The translations under genes and the position numbers were made by a program. This document shows, in pieces, positions 8,579-16,086 of a DNA stretch of 64,000 nt. The number at the start of each line of letters is the position of its first letter. Position 1 is the stretch's first letter. The DNA comes from Halobacteriales archaeon YIM A00010. Its GTDB lineage: Archaea; Halobacteriota; Halobacteria; Halobacteriales; Haloarculaceae. The DNA lies in assembly GCA_025041175.1 (NCBI GenBank), contig JAKCFJ010000001.1, positions 2,621,526 through 2,685,525 on the forward strand. The letters run 5' to 3'. The notes below the pieces were generated by a model. It did no database searches. It was not told the DNA's origin and was given only the letters and a program-made list of their open reading frames with translations.

Positions 8579-8780
8579 CCCACCTTTTTCCGCTCGGGTG
8601 TGCTACAAAAGACGCTTCGCGCCTTTTGGCATCTCGCAAGAGCGTTGCTCTTGCGGACCTCGCGGAGGCTCCCTCCGCTCAGTAACGAAGGATCTTCGAT
8701 CTTTGGAACCAAGCAAAGCGCACCGCTCGCTCGGAAACGCTGCCGCGAGAACGAAGCGCTCGCGGGAACGGATTTCTGGT
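8579..8780. repeat. Intergenic hairpin array a
   Basis: This fills the gap between aIF-1A and RIO1. It opens with the motif CACCTTTTTCCGCTCGGGTG shared with arrays at 10585, 11890 (inverted) and 61235. It contains a perfect hairpin at 8635-8655 (9-bp stem CGCAAGAGC, loop GTT) whose reverse complement recurs at 61464-61484. Next comes a segment around 8656-8690 that matches 61434-61463 in reverse complement apart from a small rearrangement. A further hairpin around 8690-8706 (GGATC, loop TTC) resembles the GAA/TTC-loop hairpins found inside tnpB. Confidence 0.75.
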
Positions 8781-8838
8781 CTACCGTCCTCGTCACCACC
8801 GTCTTCTGGTCGGGTACGAGGAAGGGAGGGGGTGACGT

Positions 8839-9735
8839 ATGACTGAAGAGTACGGCCTGCTCGACACGGATGTAAACGACGCGCCGGGTGACGAGTGGGA
8901 AGAAATCGACGTGGAGGACACGGCAGCCGACCGCATCGCTCGACAACAAGACCGAGAGTTTCTCTCGTTTCGCAAGCGCATCAAAGACGCCGACCAGTTC
9001 AAGGTCGAGGCGTCGGTGTTCGACGACGCGACGTTTGCGGCGATCTACAAACTCGTTCAGGACGGCTACATCGACGCGTTTGGCGGACCGGTTTCGACGG
9101 GCAAGGAGGCGTCGGTGTACACCGCGCAGGTCGGCTCGGAGACGGTCGCGGTCAAGATCTACCGCATCAACGCCAGCGATTTCCAACAGATGCGGGCGTA
9201 TCTCGACGGTGATCCCCGGTTTTCCGGCATCGGAAACGACAAGAAGAAGGTTGTGCTTTCGTGGGTGAAAAAGGAGTTCTCGAACTTACAGCGGGCGCAC
9301 GAGGCGGGCGTGAACGTTCCGAAACCGATCACGACCGAGCGCAACGTGCTCGTGATGGAGTATCTCGGCGGCGACACGCGGGCGTTGCGGCTCGCTGAAG
9401 TGGAGATCGAGAATCCACAAACCGCCTACGAGGTCGTTCGGGAGTACACCCGGCGGCTGTACGCCTCTGGGTTGGTGCACGGCGATTTGAGCGAATACAA
9501 CGTCGTCGTCCATAACGGGGAGCTGTACGTCATTGATCTCGGTCAGGCCGTCACTGTCCACCATCCCAACAGCCGGGAGTTTCTCGAACGGGACTGTCAC
9601 AACGTCGCGCGCTTTTTCTCCCAACTCGGGGTCGACGCGACCACGGAGGAACTGCTGGAGTACGTTGTTCAGGACGAGGAGACGACCGAAACCGACTCCC
9701 CGTTTCCCAGACACCACCCCTCCGGTTCTCACTAG
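8839..9735 (+). CDS. rio1: RIO1-type serine protein kinase
   Basis: 298 residues. The N-terminal winged-helix region is followed by the RIO kinase domain: flexible loop STGKEASVY, catalytic lysine in VAVKIYRI, catalytic loop VHGDLSEYNVVV and metal-binding IDLGQAV. RIO1 acts in late maturation of the small ribosomal subunit. The tail after residue 280 is acidic then His/Pro-rich. The gene lies in the aIF-1A / RIO1 / KH (Dim2-like) order typical of archaea. No TATA box was found just upstream; the 285-bp gap to aIF-1A is occupied by a hairpin array, so co-transcription through the array or a promoter within it are both possible. Confidence 0.95.
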   Translation: MTEEYGLLDTDVNDAPGDEWEEIDVEDTAADRIARQQDREFLSFRKRIKDADQFKVEASVFDDATFAAIYKLVQDGYIDAFGGPVSTGKEASVYTAQVGSETVAVKIYRINASDFQQMRAYLDGDPRFSGIGNDKKKVVLSWVKKEFSNLQRAHEAGVNVPKPITTERNVLVMEYLGGDTRALRLAEVEIENPQTAYEVVREYTRRLYASGLVHGDLSEYNVVVHNGELYVIDLGQAVTVHHPNSREFLERDCHNVARFFSQLGVDATTEELLEYVVQDEETTETDSPFPRHHPSGSH

Positions 9736-9983
9736 TGTACTACCCGCTGGCGGTGATGGTTGTGACCCGACTCGTCATACACGTCACTGAGCGAACTGAT
9801 CGCGTCGGTTCCATTACAGTTAACTGTGCTCCCATCCTCGGTAGTCGTGGGTCGCGTGATTAGTCAACACACGACTCCCCCCCGAACGTGTCAAATCACG
9901 TTTGGGAAGACCAATCATGGGTTTTCTTACTCTGGTGAGTTTATTCTGATAGGATTTCGTGGTGTACAGTAGCACCACCGAAT

Positions 9984-9992
9984 AGTTAAAAC
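9984..9992 (+). promoter_or_regulatory. TATA-like box of the KH-domain gene
   Basis: AGTTAAAAC centred 27 bp before the ATG at 10015, giving a leaderless start. Confidence 0.5.
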
Positions 9993-10014
9993 GTTCCCCA
10001 CTACTACACCAACT

Positions 10015-10563
10015 ATGCAGCACGTGACGATTCCGCAGGACCGCATCGGCGTGCTCGTCGGTGAGGGCGGCGAAACGATGCGGGAGATCGAGTCGAAGTC
10101 CGAGGTTCGGCTCGACATCGATTCGGAAACCGGATCGGTCGCCGTCGAGACGGTCGGAGACCCCGTACTCGGGTTGAAAGGCCCGGAGATCGTCAAGGCG
10201 ATCGGACGGGGGTTCCGGCCCGACGACGCCCTGCGGTTACTCGACAACGACGTGATGATGTTCGAGGTCGTCGATATCGATGCCGCTTCGCGTAACAAAA
10301 ACGATCTTCGCCGACAGAAAGGCCGGCTCATCGGTGAGGACGGTCGCACGCGCGAACTGATGGAGGAACTTACCGGTGCCTCGGTCGTCATCTACGGCAC
10401 GACGCTCGGCATCATCGGTCGACCCAAAGAGGTGAGCGCCGTCCGCCAGGCCGCCGAGATGATTCTCGACGGTGCACCGCACGGTTCGGTCTACTCGTTC
10501 CTCGAACGACGGCGCACGGAAATGAAACAACACGAGCTCAGCTACCACGAGTTCACTGGGTAA
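10015..10563 (+). CDS. KH-domain RNA-binding protein (Dim2/Pno1-like)
   Basis: 182 residues with two KH domains: the first contains IGVLVGEGGETMREIE, the second GRLIGEDGRTRELMEELT (GxxG loops in both). Archaeal homologues of Dim2/Pno1 help process the 3' end of small-subunit rRNA. The C-terminus (SFLERRRTEMKQHELSYHE) is the family's usual basic helix. It has its own TATA box 27 bp upstream and sits downstream of RIO1, its expected functional partner. It is followed directly by hairpin array b. Confidence 0.9.
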   Translation: MQHVTIPQDRIGVLVGEGGETMREIESKSEVRLDIDSETGSVAVETVGDPVLGLKGPEIVKAIGRGFRPDDALRLLDNDVMMFEVVDIDAASRNKNDLRRQKGRLIGEDGRTRELMEELTGASVVIYGTTLGIIGRPKEVSAVRQAAEMILDGAPHGSVYSFLERRRTEMKQHELSYHEFTG

Positions 10564-10584
10564 TAGCCACCCACTTTTTTGATC

Positions 10585-10870
10585 CACCACCTTTTTTCCG
10601 CTCGGGTGCGCGGAGCGCACCCTCGCCTGGCGAGTCGGTCGCTCACTTCGTTCGCGCTACGACTCGCTGGTTCCCACTCGCTGCGCTCGCGGGAACGCAA
10701 AAAACGTGGGCGAAAAAAAGCCGCTCACTCCGCTTCACTCCGTTCGCGGTGAGCGTACTCACCGCTACCGCCACCGCTCCGCCTCCGCTACCGCCACCGC
10801 TCCGCCTCCGCTACCGCCACCGCTCCGCCTCCGCTACCGCTTGCGGAGAGGGCCACTCGCTCTTTCACCA
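10585..10870. repeat. Intergenic hairpin array b
   Basis: It begins CCACCTTTTTTCCGCTCGGG and contains a perfect hairpin at 10604-10622 (8-bp stem GGGTGCGC, loop GGA). The module GTGGGCGAAAAAAAGCCGCT is followed by a palindrome (GCGGTGAG-cgta-CTCACCGC, about 10745-10764), then 23-bp tandem repeats. Array c at 11890-12062 carries the same modules in reverse orientation, so the two form imperfect inverted repeats around a 1-kb segment. The runs of T and A beside GC-rich stems could also terminate transcription after the KH gene. Confidence 0.75.
10763..10840. repeat. 23-bp tandem repeat, 3.4 copies
   Basis: Three exact copies of a 23-bp unit beginning CGCTACCGCCACCGCTCCG (10763-10785, 10786-10808, 10809-10831), then 9 bases of a fourth. 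There are no spacers, so it is not CRISPR. The first half of the unit also occurs in array c. Confidence 0.9.
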
Positions 10871-11040
10871 CTTCGGAGTGACTCCCCGACGGAAGTTCAC
10901 TTCAATCAGTAATAACGCCCGTTTCCAGTGATTCGTTTCCTACCTCCCAGCAACTGCCGGCAGAACGAGTTGTTAGTAGAATATAATATTTCTCATTCCG
11001 TCAGTAACTTTATGTATGATGGAGCAGGCAACGATAAACG

Positions 11041-11128
11041 AGGACGCCAGCGTGTCCCGACCGCGCGTTCGTTGAAACGCGCCGGGTGTAGGCGCACCCG
11101 ACGCTGGGGTTCTCACCTGTTAGAACCC
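11041..11128 (+). ncRNA. Putative structured 5' leader or small RNA
   Basis: A TATA-like box CTTTATGTA (11008-11016) predicts a start near 11039, about 90 nt before the ATG at 11129. The interval folds by eye into a three-way junction: P1 11047-11053 with 11101-11107 (7 bp), P2 11063-11069 with 11076-11082 (7 bp, 6-nt loop), P3 11083-11088 with 11095-11100 (6 bp, 6-nt loop). A separate hairpin P4 follows (11108-11113 with 11122-11127) ending one base before the ATG. All pairs are Watson-Crick. Most haloarchaeal mRNAs have no leader, so this is unusual. Which ligand or protein it would bind is unknown. Confidence 0.5.
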
Positions 11129-11275
11129 ATGATGGGGAACGAATCAGAGACACGTAACGGTGTCGCATCGTATCAGGAAACCGAACAGCGCACGCGCTGC
11201 CCAGTGTGTGGTCGGCCGGTTCGTACGCGGCTCGACCACCGGATGGGCTGCCCGCAGGGGCGGTGGTGGCGATGA
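11129..11275 (+). CDS. Small zinc-finger protein
   Basis: 48 residues from the ATG at 11129 (or 47 from 11132). The C-terminus has CPVCGRPVRTRLDHR and MGCPQGRWWR, a C-x2-C ... H ... C arrangement likely to bind one zinc ion. Such tiny zinc-finger proteins are common in haloarchaea and mostly uncharacterised. Its stop overlaps the ATG of the next gene by 4 bp (ATGA at 11272-11275), so the two are coupled. It is preceded by the structured leader at 11041-11128. Confidence 0.6.
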   Translation: MMGNESETRNGVASYQETEQRTRCPVCGRPVRTRLDHRMGCPQGRWWR

Positions 11276-11880
11276 CGTTGCCGTTGTTCCAGTTTCGGAA
11301 TCGGCAGGGCGAGGTCGTGAACCTCTCGGCCGCCACGGATCGGGCGGTGGTGTCGAAAGCGGAGCTGTACCACAGCATCGATGTCGGGGAAGGATTATGG
11401 TGTCGCCGAGCGAAGCTCGGCTGCTAACCAGAAATCTTCGATTTCTGGTGATGTCGCCCGTGTCAGAGCACTGGCTGTGCCCACGCCACGCAGATCGAGC
11501 AGATACTGGCGACCGCCGGGCTTGGCAGGACCACAACGGGCGGCTACGACGAGTTGCCGGGAATTGCGCGGTTCACGCGCTACGCGGCCACCGGTGAGAC
11601 CGTGATCGAATGCTGGTTCGATAACGGCGCGTGCGTGCGCTTTCACGAACAGCGTGATGGCACAGTTGTGCAGTCGGTATTCACGCCCGAGGAGTCACGC
11701 GAACCGGCCGAGATGACCGAAAAACCGGATGTCGACAGCGCGCCCGCCTGTCTGGTCGACACGCTGGTGACCTACTGCCAATATCGACAGCGCGGCGATC
11801 TCGCTGGGTTACGCCAGCGCCACCCCGAGCTGGCGTGCGTCGTCGTCGGTCCCAACGCTGGACACACCGCCGACGACTGA
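11272..11880 (+). pseudogene. Unrecognised gene interrupted by a hairpin insertion element
   Basis: The frame opens at 11272 (MTLPLFQFRNRQGEV...) and meets stops at 11425 and 11449, both inside the hairpin element. It then continues in the same frame to the stop at 11880 (RFTRYAATGETVIECWF...). Removing 51 bp (the 44-bp core at 11406-11449 plus one 7-bp flank) leaves 558 bp, 186 codons, with no stop. I do not recognise the protein; the middle would contain a Cys-rich stretch (WCRPCQSTGC), so it may bind zinc like its upstream partner. As it stands it cannot make a full protein unless the second half starts internally at 11554. Confidence 0.6.
11406..11449. repeat. Two-hairpin insertion element E6
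   Basis: A 44-bp core: hairpin of stem GCCGAGC with loop GAA (11405-11421), linker TGCTAA, hairpin of stem CCAGAAATC with loop TTC (11428-11448). It is flanked by GGTGTCG on the left and GATGTCG on the right. It is identical to the element at 50765-50808 inside tnpB except that the second loop is reversed (TTC here, GAA there). The insert adds TAA and TGA in the host gene's frame. Confidence 0.85.
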
Positions 11881-11889
11881 CAGACAACT

Positions 11890-12062
11890 GCAGCGTGCGG
11901 TGGCGGTGCAGTGTGGTGACTGTCGCGGGGCGGAGCGGTGCGGTGGCGGTAGCGGTGAGTACGCTCACCGCGAACGAAGTGAGCGGCTTTTTTCGCCCAC
12001 GTTTTTTGTGTGAGCGGTGCGCGAAGCGCACCCGAACACAAAAAAGGTGGTGGGGAATCGTA
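11890..12062. repeat. Intergenic hairpin array c (inverted relative to array b)
   Basis: Read on the minus strand it shows the order of array b: CCACCACCTTTTTT, hairpin GGTGCGC / loop / GCGCACC (12016-12032, loop GAA on plus), then GTGGGCGAAAAAAGCCGCTC, then the GCGGTGAG palindrome (about 11957-11975) and CGCTACCGCCACCGC. It ends just before the glmM-like gene at 12101. Confidence 0.75.
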
Positions 12063-12100
12063 ACGATCGCTTTTTTTCTTCGAGCGTCGAGAGGACGAGC

Positions 12101-13402
12101 ATGTTCGGAACGAGTGGCATTCGTGGCCCGGTCGGTGAGGAGGTGACCGCAGAGCTCGCGCTCGCCGTCGGGCGTGCAGTCGGTGTCGACGCGGAACTGA
12201 TCGTGATGGGACGGGACGCGCGCGAAAGCGGGACGATACTCGCGGACGCGTTCGCCGCGGGGGTTCGTGAAGTCGGCGCGGACATCGTGGATCTCTCGCT
12301 GGCGGCGACGCCCACCGTCGCGCGCGCCGTCGGCTGGTACGACGCCGACGCGGGCTGTTCGATCACCGCTTCTCACAACCCGCCAGAGGACAACGGACTG
12401 AAGCTCTGGCAGCCCGACGGACAGGCGTTCGATGCGGACCTGCGCGAGACGATCGAAACGCGCGTTCGAGAGGGTGTTCCGTCCGAACTCCGGGGATGGA
12501 ACGAACAGGGCACGCAAACCACGGCCGACGCCACCGAGCGCCACGCCGAGGCGCTCGTGGACGCCACGACGATCGCCACTGCTCCCCACGTCGTGGTCGA
12601 TCTGGGCAACGGAGCCGGCGGCGTCACTGTCGACGCGCTGGTCGAACTGGGCTGTCACGTCGAAACGCTCAACGCACAGCCCGACGGCCGGTTCCCCGGC
12701 CGCCCGAGTGAACCGAACGCCGACACGCTCACCTCCCTGTGTGCGATCGTGGCGGAAACAGACGCGGATCTTGGGATCGCTCACGACGGCGACGCAGACC
12801 GGATGATGGCCGTCGACGGAACGGGACAGTTCGTCCCGAAAGACGCGCTGCTCGCGCTGCTCGCCGGAACGTCGACAGAAGCCGGGGATCGGGTCGCCGT
12901 TCCAGTCGACACGAGCCTCGCTGTCGAGGACCACCTCGACTCCCAGGGCGTCGATGTCGAACACACGCCCGTCGGCGACGTGTACGTGGCGGAGGCAGTC
13001 GGGGAGGGCGTCCCCTTCGGCGGCGAACCGAGCGGCGCGTGGATCTGGCCCGAACAAACCCGGTGTCCCGACGGCCCGCTCGCGGCCTGCCGGCTCGTCG
13101 AACTCGCTGCCGAGCGTCCGATCGAACAGCGCATCGAGTCGATCCCGCGCTACCCGATCCGGCGCACGAACGTCGAAACCGAAGACAAGAACGCCACGAT
13201 GGCGGCGGTCCGCGAGCGGGTGCGCTCCGAATACGACGGAACGGCCGTGACGACGCTCGACGGCGTCCGGGTGGATCTCGGTGATGCGTGGTTTCTCGTC
13301 CGCGCGAGCGGAACACAGCCCCTCGTTCGAATCACCGCAGAAGCGCGGGACGAACAGAGAGCAGAAACAGCCTTCGAGCGCGCAACAGAGGTAGTAAATT
13401 AG
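12101..13402 (+). CDS. glmM: Phosphoglucosamine/phosphohexose mutase
   Basis: 433 residues, starting at the ATG at 12101 (MFGTSGIRGPVGEEV), the classic N-terminus. It has the phosphoserine loop ITASHNPPEDNG, the metal loop DGDADRMM, the sugar-binding loop GGEPSGAW and the C-terminal phosphate loop RASGTQPLVRI, all intact. It interconverts glucosamine-6-P and glucosamine-1-P or a related hexose phosphate, feeding nucleotide-sugar and N-glycan synthesis. Distinguishing GlmM from other alpha-D-phosphohexomutases needs a tree. It follows hairpin array c and converges with the small zinc-finger gene at 13399, overlapping its end by 4 bp. Confidence 0.85.
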   Translation: MFGTSGIRGPVGEEVTAELALAVGRAVGVDAELIVMGRDARESGTILADAFAAGVREVGADIVDLSLAATPTVARAVGWYDADAGCSITASHNPPEDNGLKLWQPDGQAFDADLRETIETRVREGVPSELRGWNEQGTQTTADATERHAEALVDATTIATAPHVVVDLGNGAGGVTVDALVELGCHVETLNAQPDGRFPGRPSEPNADTLTSLCAIVAETDADLGIAHDGDADRMMAVDGTGQFVPKDALLALLAGTSTEAGDRVAVPVDTSLAVEDHLDSQGVDVEHTPVGDVYVAEAVGEGVPFGGEPSGAWIWPEQTRCPDGPLAACRLVELAAERPIEQRIESIPRYPIRRTNVETEDKNATMAAVRERVRSEYDGTAVTTLDGVRVDLGDAWFLVRASGTQPLVRITAEARDEQRAETAFERATEVVN

Positions 13403-13557
13403 GTACGTCGCGTCGAGCGAGCCTCGCGGACGCTTGCTCCGTCCCGAATCTTGTCCTCGCAGTTCGGACAGACCCGGGGATTCTGGACGCCAATTGGGGT
13501 GAACACGCGTGCATACGCTCGGGTTACGAACGCACCACAATTCTGGCATTCCGGCAT
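13399..13557 (-). CDS. DUF7563-type small zinc-ribbon protein
   Basis: 52 residues from the ATG at 13557: MPECQNCGAFVTRAYARVF ... NPRVCPNCEDKIRDGA. Two C-x2-C knuckles (CQNC and CPNC) form a zinc ribbon. The family is small, conserved in haloarchaea and of unknown function. An upstream in-frame start at 13656 would add a long untypical leader. Its stop overlaps the end of the convergent glmM-like gene. Confidence 0.75.
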   Translation of the reverse strand: MPECQNCGAFVTRAYARVFTPIGVQNPRVCPNCEDKIRDGASVREARSTRRT

Positions 13558-13874
13558 ACGGCACAGAATACGGTCGCGTTTTACATAACGGTGGTGTGGT
13601 AGGTATGAACACGCTACCCGGCTCGAACCCTGTACTCGACCGGTATGAACAATCACTCAAAGATCGAGCATCGATAATACAGTAGATATAAACTTACAAT
13701 TTTATTATTATACAGGATGCACACTCCAGAACCACACCCAGGAGAACGCCTCAAAATAGACATAATATGATATGAATGAATACTGGTGTGTTGGGTCGCA
13801 GTAGGTAGCTTCCCCTGATTCCCGCGCGCAGGGAACACCGGCACGCTGACTACGTCCCTTGTGTAACGGGGGAC
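13558..13874. other. Intergenic region, no gene seen
   Basis: 317 bp, AT-rich in the middle (13670-13770), with no supported coding frame. Near the end (13812-13837) there is a weak hairpin (TTCCC...GGGAA). Nothing more can be said. Confidence 0.5.
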
Positions 13875-14756
13875 ATGGAGATTCTAGTGTTCGGTGCGGG
13901 GAGCCTCGGAAGCCTCGTTGGAGGGCTGCTCGCCCGCGAACACGACGTGACGCTCGTCGGTCGGGAGCCACACGTGATGGCAGTGCGCGAGGGGGGATTG
14001 ACCATCGAGGGAGCGATAGAAGCCACAGTGACGCCCGACGCACGGACGGCGGTGCCAGCGGGCGCAGACATCGATCTCGCGGTCGTCGCTGTCAAATCGT
14101 TCGATACGCCGGAAGCGGCGCGGTCGCTCGCGGCGTGTGCGCCACACAGTGTGTTGTCGCTCCAAAACGGACTCGGCAACGAAACGACCCTCTCCGAGCA
14201 CCTCGGCGGCGTCCTCGCAGGAACGTGTACCTATGGAGCGACCCACGAACCGGGACGTGTGCGGTGTACCGGCGTGGGTGAGATCGTGCTCGGGCCGCCG
14301 TCAGGCGGTCGATCGGAGCGCGCCGATCGGGTTGCCGGCGCGTTCGAGGCGGCCGGACTCGTGACGACCGTGGCCACGGACATGCCCCGGCGGCTCTGGG
14401 AGAAGCTCGCTGTCAACGCGGGGATCAACGCGACGACAGCGCTCGCGCGCGTCGAAAACGGGGCGCTCGACGACGGTCCGGCGACCGAAACCGCCCGTGC
14501 GGCCGCGCGCGAAACGGCTGGAGCCGCCCGACAGGACGGCGTCGAACTCTCCGATGGGGAAGCCGTCGACGCCCTCACGCGAGTCGTCGACGCGACGGCC
14601 GACAACAGCTCCTCGATGCTCCAGGACGTGCTATCCGGAAAACGAACCGAAATCGATGCCATCAACGGCTACGTGGCACGGTACGACGACACACCGGTGA
14701 ACGCGGTGCTCACCGGACTGCTCAGAACGTGGGAACGAGAACGAAAACTCCGCTGA
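13875..14756 (+). CDS. Ketopantoate reductase family protein (2-dehydropantoate 2-reductase)
   Basis: 293 residues. The N-terminal Rossmann fold shows GAGSLGSLVGGLLA and a basic residue after the second strand (VGREPH), which fits NADPH. Motif AVKSFDTPEAARSL and SLQNGLGNE are family hallmarks, and the C-terminal helical domain has the catalytic lysine context LWEKLAVNAGINATTAL and the ending SSMLQDVLSGKRTEIDAING. The reaction reduces 2-dehydropantoate to pantoate in coenzyme A synthesis. Haloarchaea often carry several members, so the pathway role is likely but not certain. It converges with the NifU-like gene 6 bp downstream. Confidence 0.85.
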   Translation: MEILVFGAGSLGSLVGGLLAREHDVTLVGREPHVMAVREGGLTIEGAIEATVTPDARTAVPAGADIDLAVVAVKSFDTPEAARSLAACAPHSVLSLQNGLGNETTLSEHLGGVLAGTCTYGATHEPGRVRCTGVGEIVLGPPSGGRSERADRVAGAFEAAGLVTTVATDMPRRLWEKLAVNAGINATTALARVENGALDDGPATETARAAARETAGAARQDGVELSDGEAVDALTRVVDATADNSSSMLQDVLSGKRTEIDAINGYVARYDDTPVNAVLTGLLRTWERERKLR

Positions 14757-14762
14757 GCCGGT

Positions 14763-15125
14763 TCAGAAGGGCGCTTGTGGGCCTTCGTCGCCCTCTTCGT
14801 CACCGGTCATTTCGCCGGGGAACGAGGGGGAGGTGGAGGTGGAGTGACCGTCGTCCATGCCGCCCATGCCGGTTTCTGCGTTGACCGTCGTGATCTCGGG
14901 GATCTCCGAGACCATCCGGCTTTTGATCGCCTGGATGGTCATCGGGGAGATTCCACACCCGCTGCACGCGCCACCGAGCGCAACAGTCACTTCACCCTCC
15001 TCGGCGTCGAGATACTGGATCGCTGCGCTCCCGCCGTGCATCTGGATCTGAGGGAAGTTCCGGCGCAGGAAGTTCGTCACTTCCTCTCGGAGCTCGTCGT
15101 CCGACCGTTGGGTTTCCGTGCTCAT
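14763..15125 (-). CDS. NifU-like iron-sulfur scaffold domain protein
   Basis: 120 residues from the ATG at 15125 (MSTETQRSDDELREE). The NifU C-terminal domain is clear: LRRNFPQIQMHGGSA, then GACSGCGISPMTIQAIK with the C-x2-C that binds a 4Fe-4S cluster for transfer to apoproteins. The last 35 residues are Met/Gly/Asp-rich and disordered-looking. The next gene upstream on the strand is a DUF5783 protein, 36 bp away, possibly co-transcribed. Confidence 0.9.
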   Translation of the reverse strand: MSTETQRSDDELREEVTNFLRRNFPQIQMHGGSAAIQYLDAEEGEVTVALGGACSGCGISPMTIQAIKSRMVSEIPEITTVNAETGMGGMDDGHSTSTSPSFPGEMTGDEEGDEGPQAPF

Positions 15126-15160
15126 GGTGAGCGGTAGCGGCCGAGCACGCTTATGGCTTT

Positions 15161-15499
15161 TCACGCCGTTTCATCTTTCGTGTCGGTCTCCTCGAGATCG
15201 AACACCGCTGTTAACTCCCCACGAAGCTCCGTAACGTACCGGTCGAGGACCTGCTGGAGCTTCTCGTCCGACACGACGACGCCGCTCACGCGCTCGGTGG
15301 GATTCTCCGGCAACTCGATAACGAACCCGTCGTCGTAGAACGGCTCGGATTCGTTGAGCACCTGCTGGTCGATGGCGTGAATCAGCTGGGAGTCGTACTC
15401 CTCGTTCATCGTCTCGAACGCGCGCTTGTACGCCTCCTGTAGCTCCGGGAAATAGTTGGCGTACTTGTCCTCGAACTGCTCCGAATCGAACTCGGTCAT
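15161..15499 (-). CDS. DUF5783 family protein
   Basis: 112 residues, soluble and highly acidic (MTEFDSEQFEDKYANYFP...). The pattern ELQEAYKRAFETMNEEYDS and the central LNESEPFYDDGFVIELPE are typical of this haloarchaeal family of unknown function. It is followed after 36 bp by the NifU-like gene on the same strand, a neighbourhood I believe is conserved in haloarchaea. Confidence 0.8.
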   Translation of the reverse strand: MTEFDSEQFEDKYANYFPELQEAYKRAFETMNEEYDSQLIHAIDQQVLNESEPFYDDGFVIELPENPTERVSGVVVSDEKLQQVLDRYVTELRGELTAVFDLEETDTKDETA

Positions 15500-15609
15500 G
15501 GGTAATCATTGCTCGAACCCGGTAAAAGTCGGACGGTCCGGAATGAATCGTATGCCGATATACTGAACCGGGGGAACTCGGAGGACCACAGTTTTGGAGT
15601 GTGGGTTGT

Positions 15610-15714
15610 CTGAGGACGGCTAGGTCGATTTGTCATACATAGACATCTGCGAAATTTAGGATGGCAGGGTTGGTGTACCCACGGTGCATCAGATATCTAT
15701 CTGCCCGACTTCAG
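15610..15714. mobile_element. MITE family 2, copy a
   Basis: About 105 bp. The left end CTGAGGACGGCTAGGTCGAT and right end ...CTGCCCGACTTCAG are imperfect inverted repeats. CGAAATTT near position 15650 is shared with the other copies (15781, 16505, 26124, 28051, 28238). The ends match those of the IS4-type remnant at 26209. The rest of 15500-16052 holds only this copy and copy b; no gene is seen. Confidence 0.65.
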
Positions 15715-15780
15715 GTCCCACCCGTTTATCTCCTCGATGATGAACGCCCGAACCAGTTTCGCCATCGAATATGATCCTGA

Positions 15781-15949
15781 ATCAGAAGTCGGCTAGGTGG
15801 ATTCATCATGTATAGATACCTCTGGAATTTATACACCTGACGAAGGGCAGGTAATATTCCTAATGCATAGAAGTATGTGAAAATTGTACTTTCAGGCTAT
15901 ATTTCATGACCAACCGTGTATTAGGAATCGTAGATAGCCGACTTCTGAT
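15781..15949. mobile_element. MITE family 2, copy b
   Basis: 169 bp with perfect 15-bp terminal inverted repeats ATCAGAAGTCGGCTA. Longer than its relatives, so it may contain an extra internal segment. The AT-rich interior has no coding potential. Confidence 0.7.
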
Positions 15950-16052
15950 CTTATGTTTTATACTGAAGGATGAATAGGGTGATCGGAAGAGCGTGTGGAC
16001 ATCCCCTATTCCATTCGGTCATCAACGTCCTCCTCGTCCGCTCCGGCGAAGA

Positions 16053-16060
16053 TTATATAA
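16053..16060 (+). promoter_or_regulatory. TATA box of the DUF5518 gene
   Basis: TTATATAA centred 30 bp before the ATG at 16087. Confidence 0.5.
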
Positions 16061-16086
16061 TTGTTCCCGATCATTTCTAGGGGCGA

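Noticed and set aside
10763-10840. Possible CRISPR array
   Set aside because: The 23-bp units are directly adjacent with no spacers, and no cas genes are present in the window.
11681-13660. A 659-codon minus-strand frame across the glmM-like gene and array c
   Set aside because: It is antisense to a clear enzyme and runs through hairpin repeats; the protein has no recognisable pattern.
13812-13862. Possible IS200/IS605 right end upstream of the ketopantoate-reductase-like gene
   Set aside because: Only a weak GGGAA/TTCCC stem supports it, with no adjoining tnpB remnant.
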